The notes under the pieces: model-generated
The model's database searches: none
What the model was told of the DNA's origin: nothing
What the model saw: only the letters and a program-made list of their open reading frames with translations
Assembly (NCBI GenBank): GCA_017502265.1
Contig: JAFVVI010000002.1
Coordinates: 1 to 44,097 of the forward strand
From: Oscillospiraceae bacterium
GTDB taxonomy: Bacteria; Bacillota; Clostridia; Oscillospirales; Oscillospiraceae
Length of the DNA stretch: 44,097 nucleotides
Direction of reading: 5' to 3'
In this document: in pieces, positions 14,111 through 22,260 of the stretch
Position numbering within the stretch: the stretch's first letter is position 1
Layout: each line of letters begins with the position of its first letter
Translations under genes and position numbers: made by a program

Positions 14111-14857
14111 CTACTGTTTCATCTGCCACATGACGATGGCTGCGGCCACTGCCGCGTTCAGAGATTCGCAATGGGGATTCATGGGAATGATCAGACTATG
14201 CTGGGCGCAGGTCAATATCTCGTCCCGCACGCCCTGTCCCTCGCTACCGATGACCACCGCCATGGTCTGCAAGGGCGCTTGCCGCAGATCCTGGGCCGTA
14301 TCCGACAGGGCGGTGACGGCGATGGGAATTTGCGCCTCTGCGCAGGCGGATTTTACCGTCTGCCAGGTGGTCTGGAACACTTCCATGCGAAACACCGCGC
14401 CCATGCTGGATCTGACCACCTTATGGCTATAGGGATCAGCGCAGCCCTCCAAAAGGGCTACGGGAATCTGTAACGCATCGGCGGTCCGCAGGATCGTACC
14501 TAAATTGCCCGGGTCTTGAATACCGTCCAGCAGGAGCATACCCGGCTTGGGAACAAAGGGCTTTTCCTCCGGCAATCGGCACAGAAACAACGCACCCTGG
14601 GGGGTCTGCATAGGCGAGATGGATTCCATCACATCCTTAGGCACGACCACCGTCCGCACGCCGTCGGGAATGTCCATTTCCACATCCTGAGACAAGATCA
14701 CCGTGTCAAGGCCCGGCCACCAGCGGATAGCCTCCTGTAGCAGCTTGGTGCCATCGGACACAAACAGGCCCGCTTCCAATCTTGCTTTCTTGGAAGTCAG
14801 TAGCTTTTTTACCTGCTGCAAAAGGGGATTTTTCCGGGAAGTAATATGTTCTGTCAT
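14111..14857 (-). CDS. TrmH/SpoU-family RNA 2'-O-methyltransferase
   Basis: The 248-residue product has the SpoU substrate-binding N-terminal domain (SRKNPLLQQVKKL) and the knotted SPOUT catalytic domain. Its motifs are LDGIQDPGNLGTILRTADA, VIGSEGQGV and IPMNPHCESLNAAVAAAI. It should methylate a ribose 2'-OH in 23S rRNA or tRNA using SAM; the exact nucleotide is not predictable. Its ATG overlaps the trkA stop by four bases (ATGA), so the two are translated together. Confidence 0.9.
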   Translation of the reverse strand: MTEHITSRKNPLLQQVKKLLTSKKARLEAGLFVSDGTKLLQEAIRWWPGLDTVILSQDVEMDIPDGVRTVVVPKDVMESISPMQTPQGALFLCRLPEEKPFVPKPGMLLLDGIQDPGNLGTILRTADALQIPVALLEGCADPYSHKVVRSSMGAVFRMEVFQTTWQTVKSACAEAQIPIAVTALSDTAQDLRQAPLQTMAVVIGSEGQGVRDEILTCAQHSLIIPMNPHCESLNAAVAAAIVMWQMKQ

Positions 14858-15501
14858 AGCTTTTGCACCGCGTTAAGGGCAGCGGTATCGCCCAGCACTA
14901 CCATCACATCGCCAGGCAGAATCGCATAGTCCGCGCCGGGAGAAACATTGACTGTACGCCCCTGCTTGACCGCGATGATATTGACACCCAGCTTTGCCCG
15001 GACATTCAAATCCTTCAGACTCTTGCCGATCCAGGATGCCGGCGCAGGCACTTCAATGATACCGTAGGCATCGGACAGTTCGATATAATCCAGCACATTG
15101 GGACTGGACAGATTCCGGGCCAGACGGCAGGCCTGCTCCTGCTCAGGAATCACCACCTTGTCTGCGCCCAGCTTGATCAGCACCTGCCGGTGGGTCTCAT
15201 CATGGGCCTTGCAGACCACATAAGGAACGCCCAGTTCCTTCAAATTCATGGTAGCCAGCACAGAGTCGCCCAAGCTATCACCAATGGCAACAATGGCGCA
15301 ATCAAAATCCGCTGCGCCCAAGGCCCGCAGGACCTCTTTATCCCGGGCATCGCCCACTACCGCCTGGGTCACATTGGCGCTGATTCCCTGTACCAGCTCA
15401 CTGCTTCTGTCCATAGCCAGCACCTCGCAGCCCAGCTCACATAACCTTCTGGCCGCCTCAGTACCAAACCGGCCCAAACCTACAACGATATAAGATCGCA
15501 T
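14854..15501 (-). CDS. trkA: Potassium uptake regulatory subunit, TrkA/KtrA type
   Basis: This 215-residue protein has an N-terminal RCK Rossmann domain with VGLGRFGTEAA as nucleotide-binding loop and a C-terminal RCK_C domain (about residues 130-215). The single-RCK layout matches KtrA rather than the double-length TrkA of enterobacteria. It gates the TrkH/KtrB channel encoded just upstream (10-base gap). The ATG at 15501 has a perfect AGGAGG six bases upstream. RCK_C domains of this type bind cyclic di-AMP in several Firmicutes, which would match the GdpP and CBS genes elsewhere in the window; binding here is inferred. Confidence 0.93.
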   Translation of the reverse strand: MRSYIVVGLGRFGTEAARRLCELGCEVLAMDRSSELVQGISANVTQAVVGDARDKEVLRALGAADFDCAIVAIGDSLGDSVLATMNLKELGVPYVVCKAHDETHRQVLIKLGADKVVIPEQEQACRLARNLSSPNVLDYIELSDAYGIIEVPAPASWIGKSLKDLNVRAKLGVNIIAVKQGRTVNVSPGADYAILPGDVMVVLGDTAALNAVQKL

Positions 15502-15511
15502 AACAATCCTC

Positions 15512-16891
15512 CTATCCAATCAACAAATTGGTATCTGCATAGCGGAAACGGTCTTCCGCCTTATTTCCCATTAAGAAGCCCAGGCTGATGGTGAGCACGC
15601 CCACCCTGCCAAAGTACATAAAAGCAATCAGCAACAGCTGCGCCGGCAGGCCCAGAACTGTGGTCACGCCAGCGGTAACACCCACCGTAGCCAGCGCGGA
15701 GACCGCCTCAAACAGGCCGTCGGTAAAGGTGACCGGCGCGGTGGCAGAAATGAAGAAGCCGCCAAAGAATGCCAGCAGCACCATAATGAAAAAGATGGTC
15801 ATAGCATCGGTGGCTTTGGCATCGGGAATGGTCCTGTGGAATACATGGACCGTATTTTTACCCCGGGCCTTGGCCCAGATGAACAGCACCAATACCACAA
15901 AAGTCACGGTCTTCAGGCCACCGGCAGTAGAGCCGGAGGATCCGCCGATGAGCATGATGACCATGGACACCGCCTTGCCTGCTTCCGTCAACCCCGCCTG
16001 GTCCACCGACGCAAAGCCGGCGGTACGCATGGTCACCGTCTGGAAAAAGGCATTGAGAATTTTCTGCCACGGGGGCATATTGCCTAAGGTCTCGGGATTA
16101 TTCCACTCCAGCAGCAGCACAACGCCTGCGCCCAAAAGGACGATGGTCAATGTGGCGATGAGCACCAGTTTGGTATAGACGCTACACTTTTTGAAGGAGC
16201 GCACCCGGAGCAGTTCCTCCCAAACAAAAAATCCCAAACCGCCGACAGTGATCAGGATCATCAAGGTAATCAGCACAACCGGGTCATGGTTAAGGGGTAT
16301 GACGCTCTGGCCGGGTATCAGCGCACCGAACAGATCAAAGCCTGCGTTACAGAAGGCGGATACGCCGTGAAAAACACCCCATATTGCGGCCTGACGGAAA
16401 CCGTACTCCGGTAAAAAGCGGAGAAACAGGATCAGCGCGCCGGCAAACTGCACCGCCAGAGAACCAAAAATCACGATCCTCTGCAGCCGGACAACGCCCT
16501 GCATATCGTTCAGGCTCATGGCCTGGGCCATAACCATTCGCTGCTTCAGACCGACCTTTTTCCGCAGCATAAAGATCACAATCGCCGCGATGGACATAAA
16601 GCCCAAGCCGCCCACTTCAATGAGTAGCAGCAGTACCGTCTGTCCAAAGCCGCTCCACTGACTCCAGGTGTCAAACAAAACAAGACCGGTGACACAGGTG
16701 GCGGAGGTTGCCGTAAACAGAGCCGGAAACAATCCGCAGGACACACCGCTGCGGGAGGCCACCGGCAGGCTCAGCAGACCGGCGCCCAGCAAAATGATGC
16801 CGGCAAACATCAGCGCGATAATCTGCGTGGCGCGCAGACGCAGCCTACGGGCGCGCTTCCAATGGCGCAGGATTCTTTTCTCGCCAGACAC
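15512..16891 (-). CDS. trkH: Potassium transporter TrkH/KtrB family
   Basis: The 459-residue integral membrane protein has eight membrane segments and four pore-loop repeats with the expected glycines: TATSATCVTGLVL, HGVSAFCNAGFDL, TVTMRTAGFASVD and SALATVGVTAG. It forms the potassium (and possibly sodium) pathway of a Ktr/Trk system with the TrkA-like gene downstream. The start is a GTG at 16891, placed by AGGAGG shortly upstream. It is the first gene of the long run ending at rnc and has a clear promoter. Confidence 0.94.
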   Translation of the reverse strand: MSGEKRILRHWKRARRLRLRATQIIALMFAGIILLGAGLLSLPVASRSGVSCGLFPALFTATSATCVTGLVLFDTWSQWSGFGQTVLLLLIEVGGLGFMSIAAIVIFMLRKKVGLKQRMVMAQAMSLNDMQGVVRLQRIVIFGSLAVQFAGALILFLRFLPEYGFRQAAIWGVFHGVSAFCNAGFDLFGALIPGQSVIPLNHDPVVLITLMILITVGGLGFFVWEELLRVRSFKKCSVYTKLVLIATLTIVLLGAGVVLLLEWNNPETLGNMPPWQKILNAFFQTVTMRTAGFASVDQAGLTEAGKAVSMVIMLIGGSSGSTAGGLKTVTFVVLVLFIWAKARGKNTVHVFHRTIPDAKATDAMTIFFIMVLLAFFGGFFISATAPVTFTDGLFEAVSALATVGVTAGVTTVLGLPAQLLLIAFMYFGRVGVLTISLGFLMGNKAEDRFRYADTNLLIG

Positions 16892-16932
16892 GGGTACTCC
16901 TCCTTTTCTATATTATAAATGTATTTTACCTT

Positions 16933-16960
16933 ATTATAGCAAGTTTACACCACTTTGCAA
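16933..16960 (-). promoter_or_regulatory. Sigma-A promoter of the trkH-to-rnc run
   Basis: On the minus strand TTGCAA (16960-16955) and TATAAT (16938-16933) are 16 bases apart, with TGC directly before the -10. The leader to the GTG start is about 35 bases. Confidence 0.75.
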
Positions 16961-16980
16961 GCAGGTTTTTCCAAAGCAAG

Positions 16981-17004
16981 CCCCCGGAGCAGAAGCTCCG
17001 GGGG
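16981..17004 (-). terminator. Terminator of the lipoprotein operon
   Basis: CCCCCGGAGC and GCTCCGGGGG form a perfect 10-bp GC-rich stem with a 4-base loop, six bases after the stop of the lipoprotein gene. The T-tract after it on the minus strand is weak (CTTGCTTTGG). Confidence 0.7.
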
Positions 17005-17009
17005 TAATG

Positions 17010-18827
17010 TCAGGTTTCGGGCACATAAGCAAGGGAGGTTTCCAGATACTGCTCCCAGGCAAAAGTCTCTGTTCTTTTTTGCAGATTATACCCTTCTCGG
17101 ATGCCCTTACAAAGCCGCAGAAGCTTTGCCTGCATCACCGGCGAGGAGAAGAGCTCCGCCCGCTGGGGAAGGCACGCATAGTAGAAGATCCGGCAGCGGT
17201 CCTCGTTGGGGTAGGTCATGGACTGCAGATCCGCAAAGGCCCGTTTGCCTTCTGTCAGGTAGTTGGTATTGCCGACGACATGGGCACTATAGGTATAATC
17301 AAAGCCCTTGGGATTCAGTTCCGCCCAGGTATCAAACTCACGGCTATTGCCCAGCACATGGGCATCCACGCCATAGGCAATGCCCTGCAGCAAGCAGGAG
17401 GCGATGTCCGACTCAGCAGACAGGATGACCCAGCAGTCTTTTCCGTCCCAGAACTGCGCCCAATCGGCGTCCCCTGCGATATCACGGACCAGCGCGATAC
17501 GGATCCAACCGGCTTCTACCGTCTTCAGCAGGAATTTCTCCGGGAATTGCTCTAAAACAGGTTTTATTTTTTCCAGCATTCCGTTGATGATCTGGGGATG
17601 GTACTCCGGTGTTAGGGTATGTCCGCCGGTGACCTTCACAGCATCCTGCCAGAGCAGCAGCTTTACGCCATACTGAGTTTGGTAGGTATCCGCCAGCGCC
17701 CGGCTTTGGGCAAGACCTTCGGTGTCGGGATTTTCAGCGGTGTACAAAGGGCCGGTATAAACCGTCTCCTCCCCGGTGCCGGATTTGGCTACATTCCAAC
17801 GGTACAAAGCATGGCAGGTCTTTTCCGTGTCCGTGGCCAGCATATAAATATCACTACCGTCGCCGCTGAAAGCGATGGGGGCCCGAACACCGGGAAGCAC
17901 CGTCCGGCCAATGCGTTTACCGGAATTCAAGTCGTAACAGATCAGCTCCAGACCGGTTTCCGTCATAACGTGGTCCACCACCCGGTTTGCACCGGGAATC
18001 ACAGCCCGGCCGTCCTTGGTTTCGGCGGCAGGCGGCAGAATCTGAAGACTCTGCGGTGCTTCGCCCCGGACACCGAAAGCGGTCTGCTGCAAAACACCTT
18101 CCTGCCACTGGGCAATATAGCGGTCGCCCACGGTCAGCAGCGCAGTATCCTCCCGGCCATGGGCCAGTGTCTGACCGGTCTCGGCGGAAATATACTCTGT
18201 GGACACATCGCCATCGGCATCTGTAATCCGGCATAAAAGCACCGTACCGTCAAAATAGGCGCCCAGGAGCGTCTGTGTGGATGCGGTCTGCTGCCGCAGT
18301 AAACGGGAGATGCCGGTGGTCATATTCAGCGCCCGCAACTCGCTTCCGGTGGAGTAAAAGACCTCGTTTTTCACAATGCTGATACAAGGATCTCCCACAA
18401 TTTCCTTGGGCAGTTCCATCTTCCCTGCTACTTGCAGCTGGGGATTGAGCACCGTCACAACGCGGGAAGTGGGCTGATAATAAGCTACACCGGTGGGAGC
18501 AATATCCTTAACTGTACCGGCCAGAACCGCATCGGTCTGAAGTGTTGCTCTCACCTGGCCATCTTCACCGGTGAGGACGGTCAGACCCTTGTTACCCATC
18601 ACCAGCAGATGGCTGCCCATATTGGAAATGCCAAAATAGCTATCGTCTTCCAGACCGTAAAGGCGCACCGCGCCGTCGGTCTTCTTTTCCACATTGCTGC
18701 CCGGAATGTATAAGGTCACAGGGGGCGGGATATTGGGGTCACTCTCTGTGGGCTGGGGACCTGTTTTCTTCTTGCCGCAGCCTGCCAGCAGCAGTACTGC
18801 CAGCAAAATTAACATTAACCGTTTCAT
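17010..18827 (-). CDS. Lipoprotein with propeller-like and zincin-like regions
   Basis: The 605-residue product opens with a lipoprotein signal peptide and lipobox LAGC (Cys17), so it is anchored outside the membrane. Residues about 40-350 are beta-rich with blade-like repeats (SNMGSHLLVMGNKGLTVLTG, SGDGSDIYMLATDTE), suggesting a propeller fold. The last 250 residues recall extracellular putative zinc metallopeptidases, with an AYGVDAHVLG helix followed by TWAELNPKGFDYTYSAH. However, the HExxH expected in the helix is not there, so catalysis is doubtful. The ATG directly abuts the stop of the four-cysteine gene (TAA then ATG), so the two are coupled. The function is unknown. Confidence 0.8.
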   Translation of the reverse strand: MKRLMLILLAVLLLAGCGKKKTGPQPTESDPNIPPPVTLYIPGSNVEKKTDGAVRLYGLEDDSYFGISNMGSHLLVMGNKGLTVLTGEDGQVRATLQTDAVLAGTVKDIAPTGVAYYQPTSRVVTVLNPQLQVAGKMELPKEIVGDPCISIVKNEVFYSTGSELRALNMTTGISRLLRQQTASTQTLLGAYFDGTVLLCRITDADGDVSTEYISAETGQTLAHGREDTALLTVGDRYIAQWQEGVLQQTAFGVRGEAPQSLQILPPAAETKDGRAVIPGANRVVDHVMTETGLELICYDLNSGKRIGRTVLPGVRAPIAFSGDGSDIYMLATDTEKTCHALYRWNVAKSGTGEETVYTGPLYTAENPDTEGLAQSRALADTYQTQYGVKLLLWQDAVKVTGGHTLTPEYHPQIINGMLEKIKPVLEQFPEKFLLKTVEAGWIRIALVRDIAGDADWAQFWDGKDCWVILSAESDIASCLLQGIAYGVDAHVLGNSREFDTWAELNPKGFDYTYSAHVVGNTNYLTEGKRAFADLQSMTYPNEDRCRIFYYACLPQRAELFSSPVMQAKLLRLCKGIREGYNLQKRTETFAWEQYLETSLAYVPET

Positions 18828-19001
18828 TTACTGTCTCCTTGCAAGGGTATAGTCATCACCCTGCCGATAATAGGGGCAATGGGCCTTGGGGTTGGCATAG
18901 AGGCGGTACACCTCGTCCTCGTCCAGGTCCATTTTGCAGTAATACTCGTCGTATTCCTCGTCGTAGTCGTAATGCCAGCAGGTTTCGCATTCATTTTCCA
19001 T
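18828..19001 (-). CDS. Small four-cysteine acidic protein (DUF6472-like)
   Basis: This short gene encodes 57 residues starting MENECETCWHYDYDEEYDEY. Cys5, Cys8, Cys22 and Cys42 are spaced like a zinc-binding site, and the centre is very acidic and tyrosine-rich (DLDEDEVYRLY). I recall a Clostridia-wide family with this pattern (CxxCxxYxYDEExxxYxC, then LDEDE, CPYxxxGDxY) annotated DUF6472; the name is from memory. AAAGG lies 10 bases before the ATG. It is five bases after the DUF1643 gene and directly abuts the lipoprotein gene. No function is known. Confidence 0.85.
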   Translation of the reverse strand: MENECETCWHYDYDEEYDEYYCKMDLDEDEVYRLYANPKAHCPYYRQGDDYTLARRQ

Positions 19002-19006
19002 AAGAT

Positions 19007-19618
19007 TTACAGCCTTTCTAAGTATGCATCCACATCAAAGGGGCGGATCTTCTCATCCTTACGCAGATACAGGGGGTGGTGGGGGTGGCCCTTTTTACTG
19101 GTGCGGCCTGCGCAGTACCAGCAAGCGCCGTATTCCTTACCCACTGCCAGCATATCCTGCAGGCAGCCGGGCAGGTAATCCCGCTTTTCAATGATCGTAC
19201 CCCAGGCTGCCCACACCGCAGGCTTTTCAGAGATAGAAAGCACATAGCGGAAGGCCTCCAGATTCTCATTGTGCAGCTGCAGATTACAGACCTTTTCCAT
19301 AGCATCCGGGTCGGTGGCCCGCTGGGCATAGACATTGAACATAATAAAACTGTCAAAGCCGTTGCCGTGGGCGATCCGCTCCACAGATTTTAAGGTGTTG
19401 TCCAGATCCCCGGGCTGGGCGGTGGAGGGATTGATGCCGATGCAGATCAAGGGATTTTTTCCCCGGGTGCCCAGTATGTACCGATACTCCGAGTAGAAAT
19501 TAGGGGCGTAAAGCCACTTTTCAATATCGTATTCCCCGTTTGGGGTATTGGCCGCCTTCAGGGCCTGGGCAAAGGTCACAAGCTCTAATTGATCGGTGGT
19601 GACTGTGGGTATGTGCAT
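19007..19618 (-). CDS. DUF1643 domain protein
   Basis: The 203-residue protein matches DUF1643: YRYILGTRGKNPLICIGINP, then NGFDSFIMFNVYAQRATDP, AVWAAWGTIIEKRDYL and KKGHPHHPLYL near the C-terminus. The conserved Asn-Pro-Ser, Arg and His residues suggest an enzyme or nucleic-acid binding role, but none is established to my knowledge. The ATG at 19618 follows GGAGAG; upstream in-frame residues overlap the end of the 5-formyl-THF cyclo-ligase gene and are not conserved. No membrane segment is seen. Confidence 0.85.
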   Translation of the reverse strand: MHIPTVTTDQLELVTFAQALKAANTPNGEYDIEKWLYAPNFYSEYRYILGTRGKNPLICIGINPSTAQPGDLDNTLKSVERIAHGNGFDSFIMFNVYAQRATDPDAMEKVCNLQLHNENLEAFRYVLSISEKPAVWAAWGTIIEKRDYLPGCLQDMLAVGKEYGACWYCAGRTSKKGHPHHPLYLRKDEKIRPFDVDAYLERL

Positions 19619-19632
19619 AATTCTCTCTCCAT

Positions 19633-20166
19633 TTATGCCCACAGAACTGTATCCACAGGAATGTCAAATTCCTCTGTGGGCAGGCTTTCCACCATTTGGA
19701 ATTCATAACAAAGGGCGACGGTGGGATGGTCCGGCTCGCAGGCAAGGAATCGGTCGTAATAGCCGCCGCCGTAACCCATACGGTCGCCATTTTGGGTAAA
19801 GGCAACGCCGGGCATCAGCACCAATGCGGTTTTATCATCGGCAACAGGGCCGTCTTCCACCGGCTCGGGGATGCCCATTTCGCTTTTTTCCACCTGGGAC
19901 AGGTCCACCAGCCAAAGGAATTTCATCGTATCACCGTAGACCTTGGGAACAGCCACCCGCTTACCGTCTTCCAGCGCTTTTTGCAGCATGGGAACGGTGC
20001 GGACTTCCTGATTATAGGGCAGGTAGCCATAGACAGACTTGGCATTCCGGTAGGCCTCGGTGGCGGTAAACAACGCGCCAAGTTTTTCGCTGCGGCTGAT
20101 GATTTCTTCCTCGGTCATGGCGCGCTTTTTCTCCCGAATCTCCCAGCGCAGCGCTTTTTTATCCAT
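19633..20166 (-). CDS. 5-formyltetrahydrofolate cyclo-ligase
   Basis: The 177-residue product converts 5-formyl-THF to 5,10-methenyl-THF using ATP in one-carbon metabolism. The N-terminal KKALRWEIREKKRAMTEEE helix, VYGYLPYNQEVRT, the C-terminal ATP-binding loop RMGYGGGYYDRFL and the end IPVDTVLWA are typical. The ATG at 20166 has AAGGAGG upstream and overlaps the stop of the XRE-type gene by eight bases. Its place in a regulator/lipoprotein operon is unusual, and I cannot explain it. Confidence 0.93.
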   Translation of the reverse strand: MDKKALRWEIREKKRAMTEEEIISRSEKLGALFTATEAYRNAKSVYGYLPYNQEVRTVPMLQKALEDGKRVAVPKVYGDTMKFLWLVDLSQVEKSEMGIPEPVEDGPVADDKTALVLMPGVAFTQNGDRMGYGGGYYDRFLACEPDHPTVALCYEFQMVESLPTEEFDIPVDTVLWA

Positions 20167-20809
20167 TTTGCTCCTCCTTAGGCCCTTTGCGGAACATCCG
20201 GAACCACAGATAGATTGCCAGTTGACCGGGAATACCCAGCAGGAACAGCTTCCAGATGTTAAAACTACCAAACAGATAAAGGGACATATACAGGCTCAAA
20301 AGGCTGCCCCACATGATAACAGAGACCAGTGTCTTATTCCATCGGAAATCCCGCCAGGCAGAAAGCAGGCTCAGCAGGACAATGGCATTGGCAGGAATGG
20401 CATACACAAAAGCAAGCCAGCTCTTTTCGATTCCCAGAGAAGAGATAATCACAAAAAGCAGCAGCGCCACAAACCAAACTAACAGGGAGCTGAGCCCCAA
20501 AATGCTCAACTTGTCCGCCTTGCGCTTGAGATGCTTTTCCACAGCCTTTTCCATCCGGCCAACCACTGCACCGGTCTGCTCCGGCAGGCGATTGGGGTCT
20601 TGAAGCAGGTCATCCACGGTAACGCCAAACAGCTCTGCAAGCTGCATCAGCGTCAGCACATCGGGAATGGATTCCCCCCGCTCCCATTTGGATACCGCTT
20701 TATCCGAATAATTCAATTTTTCCGCAAGTCCTGCCTGGGTCAGCCCCTGCCGCTTCCGGTGGGCGCCGATATTCTTACCAAGCGTGGTCTTGAGTGTTTC
20801 GTCGTTCAT
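20159..20809 (-). CDS. XRE-family regulator with C-terminal membrane domain
   Basis: The 216-residue protein has a Cro/C1-type helix-turn-helix at residues 8-65 (GKNIGAHRKRQGLTQAGLAE, then KAVSKWERGESIPD). After a charged linker there are about four hydrophobic membrane segments from residue 103 to 205. Such membrane-tethered XRE proteins are common in gut Firmicutes and may sense membrane or cell-wall state, though ligands are largely unknown. It is first in a five-gene run with its own promoter, so it may regulate that run. GGAGGG precedes the ATG. Confidence 0.88.
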   Translation of the reverse strand: MNDETLKTTLGKNIGAHRKRQGLTQAGLAEKLNYSDKAVSKWERGESIPDVLTLMQLAELFGVTVDDLLQDPNRLPEQTGAVVGRMEKAVEKHLKRKADKLSILGLSSLLVWFVALLLFVIISSLGIEKSWLAFVYAIPANAIVLLSLLSAWRDFRWNKTLVSVIMWGSLLSLYMSLYLFGSFNIWKLFLLGIPGQLAIYLWFRMFRKGPKEEQNG

Positions 20810-20837
20810 AGTTTCCCTCCGTGGGTATATTTTTTAT

Positions 20838-20866
20838 ATTTTAACAGAAAACGGACGCATTTTCAA
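20838..20866 (-). promoter_or_regulatory. Sigma-A promoter of the XRE-to-lipoprotein operon
   Basis: On the minus strand TTGAAA (20866-20861) and TAAAAT (20843-20838) are 17 bases apart. The predicted start lies about 20 bases before the ATG at 20809. Confidence 0.65.
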
Positions 20867-20870
20867 TAGA

Positions 20871-20894
20871 AAATGCCGCCCGCAGGCGGCATTT
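20871..20894 (-). terminator. Terminator of the CBS-domain gene
   Basis: AAATGCCGCC and GGCGGCATTT form a perfect 10-bp stem with loop CGCA. It lies five bases after the CBS gene stop, with TTTT at the 3' side on the minus strand. It immediately precedes the promoter of the next operon. Confidence 0.8.
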
Positions 20895-20899
20895 ATGTA

Positions 20900-21313
20900 T
20901 CATTCATCGGGAAAAAGCTGCTTGGAGCAGTATTTTATGATAGCGCTTCGGGTGACGATGCCGATGAAAGTATCCTTATCGTCTACCACCGGGACAAAGT
21001 TCTGGGCGCTAGCCCGCTTTACAAGGTCCTGCATATCCGTGGTGACACGGACAGGAACATAATCCCTGCGGTGGGATATCTCCATAATTCGCCGGGCCTC
21101 CGCCTGGCGCATATCCATATAGCACATATTCTTCAGCGCCCACAGTAGGTCGCCCTCGGTAAGTGTACCCCGATACTCGCCCCGTTTGTTGAGAATGGGC
21201 AGCGCCGCGAATCCGGCAGATTCCATTTTTTCCAGGGCCTGACGCACAGTATAATCATCACTTAAGAAGGCGCACATTGCCTTCGGTGTCAAGAAAAACA
21301 AGATGTTATCCAT
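20900..21313 (-). CDS. Stand-alone CBS-pair protein (CbpB/DarB-like)
   Basis: The 137-residue product is made almost only of two CBS motifs: residues 14-60 (SDDYTVRQALEKMESAGFAA) and 88-130 (VRVTTDMQDLVKRASAQNFV), ending GIVTRSAIIKYC. CBS pairs bind adenine nucleotides. The size and layout resemble B. subtilis CbpB/DarB, a cyclic di-AMP-responsive regulator of stringent-response Rel, but that link is only a resemblance. The ATG at 21313 has GAAGGAG upstream. It is a single-gene unit with its own promoter and terminator. Confidence 0.85.
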   Translation of the reverse strand: MDNILFFLTPKAMCAFLSDDYTVRQALEKMESAGFAALPILNKRGEYRGTLTEGDLLWALKNMCYMDMRQAEARRIMEISHRRDYVPVRVTTDMQDLVKRASAQNFVPVVDDKDTFIGIVTRSAIIKYCSKQLFPDE

Positions 21314-21362
21314 AACGGCTCCTTCAATAACAAAGGTTCGGCGGCTGCCTGCCGCCACTAAT

Positions 21363-21371
21363 ATTATAGCA
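21363..21371 (-). promoter_or_regulatory. Extended -10 promoter of the CBS-domain gene
   Basis: On the minus strand TGC precedes a perfect TATAAT (21368-21363), an extended -10. No good -35 is seen at 16-18 bases. The start would be about 45 bases before the ATG. Confidence 0.6.
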
Positions 21372-21520
21372 TAGATTTCTCAAATAAGCATCGAAAAATA
21401 TTGTAAATTTCCTGTTAAGCCGCAGAAAAACAAGTGCCCATTTTGTGCAATATGCACATATTCTACCGACAGTAGAGATGCGTCTCTCCCCCGTCGGGCA
21501 GTAAAAACGTCCCCGGTAGG

Positions 21521-21548
21521 GTGACTTTTGGCGGTGCTGGGATATACT
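21521..21548 (+). promoter_or_regulatory. Weak candidate promoter of the hemolysin III-like gene
   Basis: GTGACT (21521-21526) and TATACT (21543-21548) are 16 bases apart, ending 23 bases before the ATG at 21572. Several small inverted repeats (for example TCTAC/GTAGA near 21463-21477) lie upstream. Confidence 0.4.
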
Positions 21549-21571
21549 GGAAGCAGAAAGGCGGTGGCTTT

Positions 21572-22246
21572 ATGGCAAAACGCACCAAGCTGCGGGATCG
21601 GTTTTTGCCGGATTATACCCGGGGCGAAGAAGTGATGAATATGGTGACCCACATTGTGGGCGGCGGATTAGGAATCGCTGCGCTGGTGGCCTGCGTGATC
21701 AAAGCGGCTCTGGGGGGAAATCTTCCGGGAGTGGTGGGGTCTGCCATTTATGGGGGCACGATGATCGCGCTGTATGCTGTTTCCAGCGTGTATCACGGTC
21801 TGCGTCCCAGCACCGGCAAAAAGGTGATGCAGATCATTGACCACTGCACCATCTATTTTCTCATCTGCGGCACTTATACGCCGATTCTGCTCTCAAGCTT
21901 TGCACCGGTATATCCGCTCATCGGCTGGGGGCTGTTGGCGGCAGAATGGGCATTGGCCATCACCGCCGCCACACTCACCGCCATTGACCTCAAAAAGTAC
22001 AATATTTTCTCTATGATCTGCTATATCACTATGGGCTGGGGGATCATCTTCTTTCTGCCCCTTGCGGTGCAGCTTCTGACAAAGCCCGGTTTTTTGCTGC
22101 TGCTGGGCGGCGGTATCGCCTACACAGTGGGCGCGGTGCTTTACGGCATCGGCTCAAAAAAACCGTGGTTTCACTCGGTATTTCACATCTTTGTGGTGCT
22201 GGGAAGTTTCCTGCAAGCGCTGGCTATCTATCTGTATGTACTATAG
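21572..22246 (+). CDS. Hemolysin III family (PAQR-like) membrane protein
   Basis: The 224-residue protein has seven predicted membrane segments and the conserved metal-site motifs of the hemolysin III/PAQR family: VSSVYHGL, IDHCTIYFLICGTYTP and WFHSVFHIFVVLGS. Family members are proposed membrane hydrolases or lipid/stress sensors; real haemolysis is seldom shown. The ATG at 21572 follows AAAGGCGG. An in-frame extension upstream crosses the candidate promoter and is rejected. The gene is monocistronic and convergent with ftsH. Confidence 0.9.
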   Translation: MAKRTKLRDRFLPDYTRGEEVMNMVTHIVGGGLGIAALVACVIKAALGGNLPGVVGSAIYGGTMIALYAVSSVYHGLRPSTGKKVMQIIDHCTIYFLICGTYTPILLSSFAPVYPLIGWGLLAAEWALAITAATLTAIDLKKYNIFSMICYITMGWGIIFFLPLAVQLLTKPGFLLLLGGGIAYTVGAVLYGIGSKKPWFHSVFHIFVVLGSFLQALAIYLYVL

Positions 22247-22260
22247 GAATTCCCTGTATT

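Noticed and set aside
17380-18700. Several plus-strand frames of 80-205 codons over the large lipoprotein gene
   Set aside because: Shadows of the minus-strand gene, which has a signal peptide, lipobox and ribosome binding context.
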